From Lepiota brunneoincarnata (Eukaryota > Basidiomycota > Agaricomycetes > Agaricales > Agaricaceae), in contig JAEBUN010000069.1 of NCBI GenBank assembly GCA_023014365.1, positions 52,409 to 116,408 of the forward strand: a stretch of 64,000 nt of DNA, read 5' to 3'. The notes beneath the pieces were generated by a model. It did not search any database, was not told the origin of the DNA, and saw nothing but the letters and a program-made list of their open reading frames with translations. Within the stretch, counting starts at the first letter, position 1, and every line of letters starts with the position of its first letter. This document shows, one piece after another, positions 10,744 through 22,399 of this stretch. The position numbers and the translations under genes are program-made.

Positions 10744-13700
10744 ATGTCTCGAGTGCAGTGCAGGCTCTTCAATAGTCCGACCGGTTGTCGTTATGGGAAC
10801 CGGTGCAAGTTCTCCCACACCGACGGTGGCACTGCGAGGTCGTCTGGATCTTCCTCGCCGGAGCCATCAGTATCGTCGGGAGCGCGCGCATCAGCCCTTC
10901 AGTCGCCCCGCCCTCCAAGAAAAGACCTGAGCGGTGTCCCGCGGAGTGCGTGTCAGTTCTTCTGGACAACTGGTGCATGTACAAGGGGTTTCGAGTGCTC
11001 GTACCGTCATGTCAAACAACCTGACACAGCTGGGGCCCAGAGTCAAGATGCTGTAGTTATCACAACTGATGATGAGGACAGCCCTGTTGACTTTTTCTCG
11101 CCTGAGGGCCTCGCGGTTGGCGCTGGGTCGGTTCGAGAGGACCGACACAGCCTTAACCCGAGCGAGGTCCACAATTACCTAAAGGATTTTTTGCCCGGCA
11201 ATTATCGTTTTGAGGCCGCTGCGCAGATCCAGGGTTTTGTCAGAGTTCTAGCAAGCGTAAATGACAGAAACAAGACATGGGTACGTGTCGAACCTTTTGA
11301 GAAGGTGAAGACCTTGACAATCGCTTGCCATCAAAGAATGCTGCTAGTGCGCAAGAGTTCCTACAAGTCGTCGTCAATGTGTGTTGTTTTATGCAAATCA
11401 GCCCCTACATACTAAGCGAGCGGTCTAGGGCAACACAATCCATCGCATTGGAGACGTACTCCGTTTCGAATCGGTTAATGTGTCCATCGGATTTCACCCC
11501 CGCGTGCTCTCATTTCAGAGGGGCTACTTCCCCATCTTTCAATTTTTCTCCTCCGACCTGATTCTCAAATCGACATTGCATAAGAATATCAAGTGAGTAA
11601 TTCGGCTGATTGCTGTCCACCTGTCTAAACATTGTCCGTACAGTGCTTTGTACGCAATTATCAAGAACAACCGTGATTATATCTTCGAGACGCTTAAGTC
11701 CTGTCTAGAAGATATGATGACTGCCAAATCCTGGAGAGATTCTACCCCAAACCTCACGCCATCACTCCAAAATACCCTAGACGGGTTGACTATCTTCAGG
11801 ACTCTTACTACGACATTCCTTCAGTGAGTTTTGTCTCATGTTTCTATGAGGGATGTGTATTGATTGAGTTAACAGATACTTTCAGCGATTTAAGGGTGCT
11901 ATAAGGGGTCGTTCTGGGGTTCTAAGGTTCATTCAACGGTTTTCTGGGTGGTTTGACATCTGGGCAAGCGACGTCTCAGCAGTCCCTGCTCGTTTCCAGG
12001 ACACCATCACCTCCGCGCCTGAGACCAAGCGCAAGCTCGCTATCGGTCACGTTTCCGAGGAGATTGAACGTCTCCTTGCAATCGTTGAGCGGGAGTGTGG
12101 TGGCGTCCTGAAACTTCGAAAGGGTTCAACCGAGTCGACTATCACTCATGCACAACGTAGCCAGGCACGCATAGCCCAGCTTGCGCAGACGTACGAGCCT
12201 CCGGGTGAGCTTCGTCCTGACGGGCCTCGTCATGATAACGACTTTTCGGCAATCGAGAATGTCCGCGTCGCCCCTACACACTCGGAGTTATTCTCGCCTT
12301 TTGCACCATACCTTCCTGTGTTCAGCCCTGACGCCCCTCATCATCTTCCGGCAGGCTCTATGGAGCGGCATCTCGATATCCAATTCCGTTTGTTACGCGA
12401 AGAACTAATGTAAGTCTCTCGCCAGCAATGTTTTCGTCAACATGTACTCAAACTCACCATCCAGTTCAACTACCCGATCATCTATCACTGCCATCCATGA
12501 CGATCTCCTCAAGAAATGGGAAGGCAAGCGGCAAAAAAGTGAGAAGACAAAGCTTGAGACACTCTTGGCCCAGAACGGCGGTGCATATCGTTCATCGGGA
12601 CGTGATTCCTTGTTTTTCCATATCTACACCAACGTCGAGTTTCTTAAGGGGCCGCCCGAAGCCAGGCGTAATGGTATTTCTGTCACGCTTGTCGTCGACG
12701 CTCCTCCCAGCCCAGCTGCACGCGACAAGGACCCGAAGAAGCGGTTCGCGTACTGGGAACACAGTCGTCGTCTTCAGGGCTCTAGTCTTGTCGTACTTGT
12801 TCTTGTATCCAAGCCTGCAGTTAAGACGTACCTTGGGATTGTTACGTCCTATGGTCAAAACATTGCCGAGTCCGCGGAATTAGAACAAGGACGCATCCAA
12901 CTTCGTGTTTCTTTCTTTGACACCAAAGTTGAGCTCATGGCACTACGCGGAGACAAATTGAACCTCAACAAGGCAAAATTTTCTATGCTTATTGACAATA
13001 GTGTCACGTTCGAGTCTGTGCGGCCGTTTCTACAAAAACTTCAGGGAGTCGAGCCAACGGAAATTCCGTTCTCACGCTACATCGCTCCCGGAGGTTCCTT
13101 GGAAGGTGTCAATGTCCTTCCCCCGAAATATGCACTTGCCCCAGGATTCAAGTTCAATCTTCAGTGCCTAGCGAAGGCGCGGGTGACTGACATCCCTGAC
13201 TTGGATATCTCAGATCCGGTGGCGGTTGAGAGGGCGCGTAATCAGTTGAGGAAATACAGTGTACTTGACCCCAGTCAGGCAGACGCCGTCGTGGATACAC
13301 TGACTCGGGAAGTGTCGCTCATTCAAGGGTGAGTGTTTGATTTATGATCTCTGTCAACTCAAGGACTCATACGCCTTCAGACCACCTGGAACTGGGAAGG
13401 CATGTAGTAGTGCGATTATTCATGATTGAGTATTTGCTGATTCGGGTCTTACAACAGAGCTACACTGCAAAAGAGATCCTTCGTGTTCTCTTCAGGAGTA
13501 AAATCAGACCAATTGGTGAGCGAGTATGTCTATCTAGGAATGCGCCATGCTAAATCACTTTGCAGTGCTTATCGCCTTCACAAACCATGCCCTCGATCAT
13601 ATGGTCACCTCTGTCCTTGATGCGAAAATTACGGAGAAAATAGTCCGTCTCGGTACACGTTCATCCGACGAGCGTATTTCGGAGTACACGCTGGATAAGT

Positions 13701-16463
13701 TAGAAAGGCTTATGGCCGAGTCACCATTGGATCGTACCATCAAGACGCAGTACGCTACGATGAAGGGGCTGGAAGAGAATATGACTGAACTCATGACATC
13801 GATCCGGCTTCCACTCCTATCTTGGCGGAAGATCGAAGAGTACTTGGACATTCATTACCCCGAACACGCTGATATGCTCCGAATGCCACAGTTCTGAATT
13901 TCGCACCTCGTCAGCTTGAAGTGGCAGGAAGACGAGGAACAGGACGAGTTTCAAGTGGTGAAGCACGGGAAGGGTAAGAAAGCGACGGTTGAGTCTTCCG
14001 TCTCACGGACGATCTACGGTTTCTGGCGTCAAGGTTATGATCTCCAATTCATCGAACAAACACCACCTCGGCAAAAGGAAAAGCAACGTGTGGGCGCGGA
14101 TGGAAGATCCATGGATGAATTGTCGCGATTGTTATCCACGGATCCGGCGGCATTCTTTGAAGACATGGTATTCGAGGGACAGATGCCTCCAGTACCGAAC
14201 GGGGACAGGCAGCTGGCCGAGCTTCTCCATTCTGCCGATGTCTGGTCGATGTCGGCACAGGAACGCCTCCGGTTAGCGGATGAGTGGGAGCAGAAGATCC
14301 GGAAGATGGCGTATAATACCAACCGTGACCAGTATCGTCGACTCAAGAAAGAATACACGGAAGCCTGCAAAGTGTATGATGACATGCGGGACGAGGTACT
14401 GTGCTTCTCTCTGATCTGTTGTAAGTGATCATTACTGAATGTTCGCGTTCCATTAGATTCGACGTCGTATTCTAAGCAAAACTGATCTCATTGCTTGTAC
14501 TACAACAGGTTGGTCGCATAGATTGAATGTGACGCTAGGGAAAGAATGCTAATCAGTCCACTGCAGGCGCGGCGTCTCTGACCTCACTTCTCAGCGTAAG
14601 GAGTACTCGTCATTTGTTGCGCTTGTCGCCATTGCTCACACGGTAAATGACATCACAGAGTATTTCGCCAAGGGTCCTGATGGTTGAAGAAGCTGGCCAA
14701 GTCCTTGAAGCTCATATTCTGGCTTCTCTCGTCTCATCTGGTGCGTCAAGCGCCGATCTCCCTTGCTTTGACTTAGGTGACGTTTTATTCTATAATTCAG
14801 TTCACCACCTTATCTGTATTGGTGACCCTCGCCAACTCCGCCCTTCATTAGCAACCTATAGTACGTTACATCTTGCCCACGTAATCAGCAGCAGGTCTCT
14901 GAGGTTTCCCTAGCGCTCTCGATGGACAGTGCAATTGGGAACGAGCTGTATAAACTTGACCGTTCGCTCATGGAACGCCTCTCGGACAGCAGTGTTCCAA
15001 TGTCCCAGATTAACGTACAGCGGAGAATGCGTCCGGAGATTTCGCACTTCATCCGGTGATTTCCTTGCGTTACCGCTATTCTGTACATTGCTGACGGTAT
15101 ATCTCTAGTACGATTCTCTACCCCAAACTTGAGGACAGCCAACACGTCCTCGAGTACCCGGCTGTGCAAGGCATGCAGAAAAACGTCTTCTTCCTCAACC
15201 ATCTGAACAAGGAGAATGGCACCGAGGACTCTGTCTCAAAATTTAATACCTTCGAGGCGAGACCATACTAAGCTTTTCATGACCAATACCTGTTGCTAAG
15301 AATTCTAACAGGTAGAGATGATTCGTGATCTCGTCTTATACTTCCTACATCAAGGCTCCTACGATGGCCCCGGGGACATCGCTGTTTTATGTGCATATCT
15401 CGGTCAACTACAAAAGGTTCGCGCCGCATTGCGCGACCTCAAGATTGCGGTCACTGTCAATGAAAAGGACGCGGAACAGCTTGCACGACAGGGTATTGAA
15501 GAAGATGTGGAATATGAGGAAGTTCTGGTCGCGAAGCATGTAAGCTCCCCGTTAACATCGCAGACGCTATAGGTACTGAGTGACTGCTAGGTTCGACTAG
15601 GTACTGTTGACATCTTCCAAGGTCAGGAAGCGAAAATTGTTATCGTCTCACTCGTGAGGAACACTGGACAAATTGACACTGGCTCTGCATCGATTGGCTT
15701 CCTCAAGGTAGGGCTTGAACGCCATTATCCTGACACACTCTAACGCATATGTTGCAGAGCCCGAATCGTATCAACGTTGCATTGTCTCGAGCCAAGCACG
15801 GCTTGTATATTTTGGGAAATGCTACAAACTTGCGCCAGAACTCAACATGGTGCACGATCCTCGACGAGATGGAGGAAAGGGACCAAATTGGACCTGCGTT
15901 TCCGATTGTATGTCCGAGACACCCCGAGCAGGTGAGGTTCGTATCCAAGCCAGGAGATATTCCTCTTCATGCGCCTGCGAGTGGTTGTAACATTCCATGC
16001 GATGCTCGTCTTTCCTGTGGACACATTTGTCCTTCAGTCGTATGTATTACAGTATCTCATGGTTGGTCGAGTCTCAACTGATGCCTTGATTAGTGTCACC
16101 CTGCACTAGACGATCATCGTAACACCAAATGCATGGCTCCATGTAATCGGACACCTTGCTCGCGAAAGCATCCTTGTTCTAAGCGGTGCTTCGACGACTG
16201 TGGTGATTGCGGTTTCCCGATGTATGAAGTAACCCTACCCTGTGGTCATGTCGCTGCGAAGGTGCCCTGGTTAGTATCGAATCTGGTGCTTATCCGCAAT
16301 TATCTGCGCTGACATATAGGTGCAGTCACATGCTCGAGAATCTTGCGTCCGTCAAATGCCACGAACGGATCGCAGAGCGGCTACTGGGATGCGAGCATAC
16401 GGTGGTGATGGCATGCTATAGAGAACCAGGAACTGCTTCCTGTTTGGAACCACAAGGGTAAAA
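10744..16463 (+). CDS. ZNFX1/Hrr1-like superfamily 1 helicase with CCCH and NFX1 zinc fingers; contains one internal TGA
   Basis: About 19 short introns join into a protein of roughly 1,500 codons. The N-terminus has two CCCH fingers (both C-X8-C-X5-C-X3-H; residues ~5-24 and ~70-90). Helicase motifs follow: GPPGTGK split by an intron at 13332-13379, AFTNHALD, ACTTTGAA, VEEAGQ, GDPRQLRP, IFQGQEA and NRINVALSRAKHG. The tail has NFX1-type Cys/His fingers (for example LSCGHICPS, LPCGHVAAK) and ends at TAA 16461-16463, earlier than relatives with a full finger array. The family (human ZNFX1, fission-yeast Hrr1) acts in RNA silencing; that role here is inference. The intron 13400-13457 begins GC, not GT. 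TGA at 13895-13897 falls where Trp would fit (QF-stop-ISHL), so the gene may be inactive or the base may be wrong. Confidence 0.75.
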
Positions 16464-17068
16464 ACCCGTGCCGTTGGCATGGGGCATGATTATGCTTCAA
16501 TTCTAAGTCACACATAAATCCAAGTTTGTGATCCTGAGTGAAATTCCAGTTCTATATGTACATTACAAATGACTGAACAAACCTTTAAGTTTATTATGTC
16601 AGGAACCATGATCATGGTTTTGATGGATTTTTTTTTCATTTTTGTGGACTCCAATGGGGTCCAGGCAGTCCCTGGAGCACCCTTTGATCACTCTGTGCAT
16701 GCAGAAATAGCTGTGGGGCTGGATAATTGGCTAAAAACTTGATTCTGGCCAGCTGCACCCTCAGCACCCAAATATTGGATATCATACCTGCAGTAAACAA
16801 TGCATCATGGTTCATTTCTGGTGCCTTTGAAGCTGTGTGAAGCTTCAACTCTGTATTCCAATGAATATTTCATCTAAGTTATGTCTTGTCCTTGGTGAGG
16901 GGGGAGGGGGTGGGATATGTCCATGGTATGAGGAGGAATATGGAAGCTACAGTGGATGTCAGTTGAGCTTGTAGGGCTTGGCCAGTGGTGCTTTGAAGGT
17001 TTAAAGTTGTAAATACTTGGGGTGGATGTGCATTGGTCATTGCTTGAGATGAGTGTAACAAAACATGT
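16464..17068. other. Unassigned DNA downstream of the helicase
   Basis: No gene recognised. The sequence shifts from the balanced composition of the helicase gene to AT-rich DNA. The helicase's missing C-terminal fingers are not found here, so the 3' end of that gene was probably lost rather than merely interrupted. Confidence 0.4.
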
Positions 17069-17200
17069 CACAAATGCCATTTGTGACATATAATGGACTT
17101 AAATGGACTGGAGGAGTGATACTACAGTCACAAATACCATTTGTGACTTGTGATTGACTTAAATGGACTTGAGAAGTGATATTACAGTCACAAATGGCAC

Positions 17201-18490
17201 TTGTGACCTGTTACTATACTACTATCATAAAGCTGGTACCTACCATATATTATCCTTACACTTATTCAATGATTGGCCTATGATTATATGAAAAACTGTT
17301 ATTTATATATAACAGTTGTTACATAGACTTCTGAGTATCATTCATCTTTTGATAGAGATACAGCTTTCAACTCTACTATCACCACAAAGCCCTGTATTGC
17401 TCTCATCAGTTACAATACTGAATCTATCCAGGTCTACCATTGGTATCTGTACTTTCTGTGGAGACAAGTCACAAATATTATTTATGACTTGTGATTGACT
17501 TAAATGAAACTGAAGAGTGATACTACAGTCATAAATGGTATTTGTGACTTGTGATTGACATAAATGGAACTGAAGAGTGATAATATAGTCATAAATGGCA
17601 TTTATGACTTGTGATTGACATAAATGGAACTAGAAAGTGATAATATAGTCACAAATGGCATTTGTGACTTGTGATTAACATAAATGGAACTAGAAAGTGA
17701 ACCTATAGTCACAAATGGCATTTGTGACTTGTCATTAACATAAATGGAACTAGAAAGTGATCCTATAGTCACAAATGGCATTTGTGACTTGTCATTAACA
17801 TAAATGGAACTAGAAAGTGATCCTATAGTCACAAATGGCATTTGTGACTTGTCATTAACATAAATGGAACTAGAAAGTGATCCTATAGTCACAAATGGCA
17901 TTTGTGACTTGTCATTAACATAAATGGAACTAGAAAGTGAACCTATAGTCACAAATGGCATTTGTGACTTGTAATTAACATAAATGAAACTAGAAAGTGA
18001 ACCTATAGTCACAAATGGCATTTGTGACTTGTAATTAACATAAATGGAACTAGAAAGTGAACCTATAGTCACAAATGGCATTTGTGACTTGTAATTAACA
18101 TAAATGGAACTAGAAAGTGATCCTATAGTCACAAATGCCATTTGTGACCTACTAGACTACCATCATAATTCTGGTACCTACCATGTATATCTTCACAATT
18201 ATAGGCCAACAATTGGCCTACACAGTTTAGTAGTTTCTCCAGGGATCTGAGACATAAGATTGACAGCCTATAATCATGTGAAAAGCTATTATTTATAAAG
18301 AAGCTGTCACATGAGCTTCTGATTATCATCCATCTTTTGATGGAGATACAGCTTTCAACTTTACTACCACCATAAAGCCCTGTATTGCTCTTATCCAATC
18401 TCACAATACAATGTCAGTTACACATACTCCATTCTTGCACTGAATACTTACCTAGATCCATCTAGGTCCACCATTGCCATCTGTACTCTC
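17201..18490. repeat. Direct duplication of a ~260-340 bp block flanking the minisatellite
   Basis: 17201-17460 and 18146-18490 share long runs, including CTGGTACCTACCAT, GGAGATACAGCTTTCAACT-like text and AAAGCCCTGTATTGCTCT, in the same order and orientation. The 60-bp array lies exactly between them. This suggests duplication of a block containing one palindrome, then tandem expansion. Confidence 0.75.
17465..18150. repeat. 60-bp minisatellite, about 11 units
   Basis: The period is exactly 60 bp from 17521 to 18160. Each unit contains the 21-bp palindrome followed by TTGTSATTAACATAAATGGAAC-like sequence. Because 60 is a multiple of three, the minus strand has a 179-codon frame with a 20-residue repeat (MPFVTIGSLSSSIYV...). 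I regard that frame as a by-product, although the units stay in frame and almost free of stops. Confidence 0.9.
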
Positions 18491-18790
18491 TCTGGAAAGA
18501 TCAAGAAAACTCAGAACCATAACAGCTGCTTCCATTGCAATATTTATAAACTCAAAGGTAGTAAATCACCCAAAAGAGTGACAAAGCTGTCACTAATAGC
18601 ATTTGTGACTTGTGATTAATCCAATTCTAATTATATCTGATGCATTTGATCAATCAGGATCATTTCAATCACTCCACAACATCAGAAAACCTGTGTCATA
18701 ATAAGAAGGCTATGCTTCTGATGATTTATATTTAGATATCTTTCCTATGAAACCCCAACTAACCAAATAAGGACATAGCCTAGCAAAACC

Positions 18791-18798
18791 TATATAAA
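18791..18798 (+). promoter_or_regulatory. TATA box of the palindrome-element gene
   Basis: TATATAAA 66 bp before the ATG at 18864, followed by a C/T-rich leader with CATCC and ACACC repeats. Spacing suits a fungal core promoter. Confidence 0.55.
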
Positions 18799-18863
18799 CT
18801 TCCATTTCTCTTCTCAGACATCCATCAAAACACCCCCAATCCAACATCCACACCTTTCTTATA

Positions 18864-20863
18864 ATGTCTACCAACCCTTCTCAGACATCTGCCCCCCTTT
18901 CCTCTGCTTTGATAAACTATCCAATCTCTTCTATACAGAACTTAACACCAGAAGAAAAGGAAACTCTTCTGAAACATCTTCCAATGATGTCATCCAGTGT
19001 TGATCACCCATATCTCAACATCTCTGAAGCCAATCACATCCATCATTTGTTTTACATCACAGATGGACTCTACAAGGCTGGAGTTCCCTATCACATTCCC
19101 AATCATTTTACCTATACTGGTACCCCCCCCTCTACAACCTTAAAAACATTTTTGCAGTATCCTGAGCTTGTCACCAAGCTTTGTTTTATTCTTTCAACTG
19201 GCACCACCATCCAAAGTGGTGCTCACCTGGAGTCATTTTCTCTACTGGCACAATATCCTGTAATTCCCTCGGTTTGTACTCAATAATTGATACATATTTT
19301 GGATATAATTGTTAACAAATATTGTAGCTCAACCTCATGATATTTGAGGATATCATTGCTCAAGACCAAGCCTGTAGGAAATTTTCAGAGAACACACGCA
19401 CAAGTTTTGAAGCTATTTTGGCCAAGAATCTTCCCCAACAAAGCTTACTCAGAAAGGCTTTGCATAATGGTACCCAGGAAGAGTTCACCAAACTTGGATC
19501 CAAGAAGACTCTTTCTGCCTCTACTAGTGATGCCATATTCAGGCTTTGTCAGACTCCAAAGCTTCTGCCAGTTGGGAAGAGCTTTGTAAGTAGATTTTTT
19601 ACTTCAACAATCATGAGCTGAATCCATATTTGTTAGATATATTCAGCCTATGTATTCAGCTCAAAAGGGCCAGTTGCCCAGTTCATTCAGTTAACCAAAT
19701 ATATATATTGGCTAGTAAGTATATTCATATTCCTTCTATTTTTGTGTTTAACTCAATATAACTATTTTTGGAGGCTGGTGTTATCTTAATCAATATAGAT
19801 AACATTATTCAACGTGGTGGTGGACGTTCATTCAACTTTCCAGCTAATACAGAACTTGAACTGGAATACCAACTGGCCAAACAGTATAGATATGAGATGG
19901 ATTTTGAAAGTGTACAAGCCCAGGCACAGCATGTATGTATTTCAAATTGTTTCTAATTCATATATTTAATGGTTTTAATAGCTTTTTAAACATGTTCTCT
20001 CTCACTCTGCTCAACTTGGACCAACAGCAGGAGTAACTCTGCAAAATACTCGACGATTGGTTCCAAAATCTGGCTTGCCCTCAATACAACAATATGAAGG
20101 CATTTACCAGCATCTGCTTCAATTGCTTGCCAACACTCCTCCTTGGTATGATTTTTTGACATTGTTTGGGTTGACAGAGAACATGCCCTTGCCTGGGGCT
20201 AAGGCCCAACACATCAACAATCCCAATATGAGGGATTATACTATGTTTCCTGCAGACCCAAGGGTAATACATAGTGAGTATTATAAATTTTTTGTTATAT
20301 AGGTAACAACTTATTATATTTAAATAGACCCTACATCTCAGCCACATGCAGCTTCTACCCCCTCTTCTGATGATATCAATGAACTCCAGCCACCCACACC
20401 CTCTCCAGCAGTCCTTCCTATTGCCACTGTTACTTCACCAATCCGAACCCCACCATCACCTGATGACTCTGAGTTTGGTGGCATCAGACCAACAACAGAA
20501 GCTGAGCTCCTGGAGGTGGAGAGAGTTGAGATTCAGAAAGGGTTGAAAAAGCTAATCACAGAAGAAGTGATGAATGAGCTGCGAAACACTGCTAGCATCC
20601 AGGAGAGATTGGGAAAGTTGACAAATATTTATGGAGATGTTGAGAGTCCAGAGCAAATGGTTGTCTGCAAAGGGAAGAGGAAAGCTCTGGGAAGCACTGG
20701 AGTATCTCCCCAAAAGAAGCACATCAGAGATCGCAAAGTGGAGGTTGTCATACCATCTTGGAAAGGGACAAAGGGAAAGGGGAAGAGGAAGGAAAAAGAA
20801 GTGGAGCCAGACAGTGATGATGATATGGGAGCAGAAAGTGAAGAACAATCTGAGGAGGATTGA
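18864..20863 (+). CDS. Intact six-exon gene, 576-aa protein of unknown function
   Basis: Exons 18864-19271, 19328-19585, 19637-19714, 19774-19932, 19982-20273 and 20328-20863 join through GT-AG introns of 41-59 bp into 1731 nt with no stop. The N-terminal half is globular (ALINYPISSIQNLTPEEKET, HHLFYITDGLYKAGVPYHI). The middle has IDNIIQRGGGRSF, and PPWYDFLTLFGLTE is near residue 350. The last ~180 residues are Pro/Ser-rich, then lysine-rich (KGTKGKGKRKEKE, a likely nuclear signal), then acidic (DSDDDMGAESEEQSEED). I recognise no domain. The clean frame contrasts with the decayed transposon genes around it, implying recent activity or selection. It may be the element's DNA-binding or transposition protein; that is inference. 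Confidence 0.7.
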
Positions 20864-21008
20864 TATGTGTGAATTATGACTTGAATAATATATTTTGTGA
20901 TACTCAGATAGAATAATAATGAGTGAGATGACAAGAATGATAGTGAGAGAAGGTATACATGCTAGATATAAGATTATGGTGTGATATGTCACAAATGGCA
21001 TTTGTGAC

Positions 21009-22399
21009 CTTGTCACCCAAGTCTCCATCATGTCTTGCAGGTTTTCTGGGGAGTTGAAAGTTTGCATATTTGAGGGGATGGATAACAGTATATGAACTCT
21101 GAAATTACAAAGGGAATTGGTAGGTAGAATATGGAGTAATAAATTAATCTTTATGGAAAATGATCTGTCTGTGGAGGATGCTAGAGTAAATCAATACTTC
21201 CAAAACCTGGGATTCCTGGGGGAGTATACAGGTACTCTGACCAAGCAAAGACACAGGCCTAACACCTAAAGAAAACATTGAGAAAAAACATATTTGATAG
21301 AAGAATGAATGGGATGCATTCTGGGTGCTATATATGTTCAACTGCTTTGATATCCCAGTGATCTGGTGCTGTTTTATGCCTATCCAGGGCTTAAATTTAC
21401 AGGAATTTATTAATAGGTGGATTGTTGAGGAATTGGACATGGGCTTTGATGACTTATCACATCTGAAAAAGCACATTTTGACTGCCCTCCACTGCCTCAA
21501 TAGCTCCCATAGTCTGGGACCCAAATGTGATTGGGATCCATATAGGCATGCAAAATTCACAACTCAAAGTAATAGAGAAATTGTGGAGGAATGAATATTC
21601 TTTCTTATTTCAAAGATATTCCATTTATGTATTGCCCCCTTTGCTCTATTGCCATGCAATTTTGAGGGTTATGGCCCACTAATTACCCAAAAACATTCAC
21701 AAAGTTACAAGTTACTTCTGTAAGAGGAACACTAGACAAAGCTCTATTTAATTCTGTAGTACATCCACTTTTTGACAGTCCTAGAGTAACTCTCCCAACT
21801 TCATATTCAAGAAACCTTCTCTTTGCATCACTTGTATGAGCTTCTAGCAGTCCCCAAATAAATATATAGGTAGGATGCTGAGATAATTAAATTTCCTTCA
21901 AAAATTCTGATTTTGGGGAGATGCTAACAAATACTGATCAATACTAAACAGTTGATTGCCTTTTACTAGCTCTAATATTACCATACTTTAATGATTAGTG
22001 CAGGCCTTAAGCTACATAGGCCTACAGAAATCCTGAGTTAAAGTGATAAAGAGAATATAGAGTGATGGCAATGTCATGTTATTTCTGTGACTTCTAGTAG
22101 TCCAATCATCACAGAACAGAAATCCCCAAATAATTCAATGGGCAGAACACCAAGGGATGCAAACTTCTTTGACAACTACTGTAAGGGCAACCTGGTAGTT
22201 GTATTGTGTTGGCTGAGCAGGGAGAAATCTTAGATAATTGAGTAAAGTTTCTCCAAGCTCACCTACACTACTCATACTACCTGCTGTAAGGTCCAAGTTG
22301 AGTAATCTACTCTACATAAATAGCCATGAGGTGTCAGGGATGCCTAAAGTGAGTATAGTCAGGAATGGGCCTAGGATGGGGTCATATGCACCAGTGAGG
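21009..22399. other. Unassigned AT-rich DNA
   Basis: One plus frame at 21325-21594 (89 codons, QEFINRWIVEELDMGFDDLS) looks protein-like in composition but matches no family I know and has no clear splice partners. The rest (21600-22390) has no coding signal and no named repeat that I can see. Confidence 0.35.

Larger units (their letters stand above)
17069..21008 (+). mobile_element. Palindrome-bounded element carrying an intact gene
   Basis: Both ends carry a 21-bp palindrome (arm GTCACAAATG, one G or C, reverse-complement arm). With flanking bases they form a ~25-bp inverted pair (reads GTCACAAATGCCATTTG...ACATAT from either end). The same palindrome recurs near 17129 and 17187, in every unit of the 60-bp array, at 18130, and degraded at 18590. 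No transposase of a known class is recognised and no target duplication is evident. The alternative is a locally amplified satellite next to an ordinary gene. Confidence 0.45.

Noticed and set aside
17602..18141. 179-codon minus-strand frame with 20-residue repeats
   Set aside because: It is produced by the minisatellite period being divisible by three; no start context, signal or splice partner supports a gene.
17465..18150. Regular 60-bp array that could be mistaken for a CRISPR array
   Set aside because: The whole unit repeats; there are no unique spacers, and the genome is fungal.
20552..21067. 171-codon minus-strand frame
   Set aside because: Antisense to the last exon of the intact 576-aa gene and hydrophobic by composition; a shadow frame.
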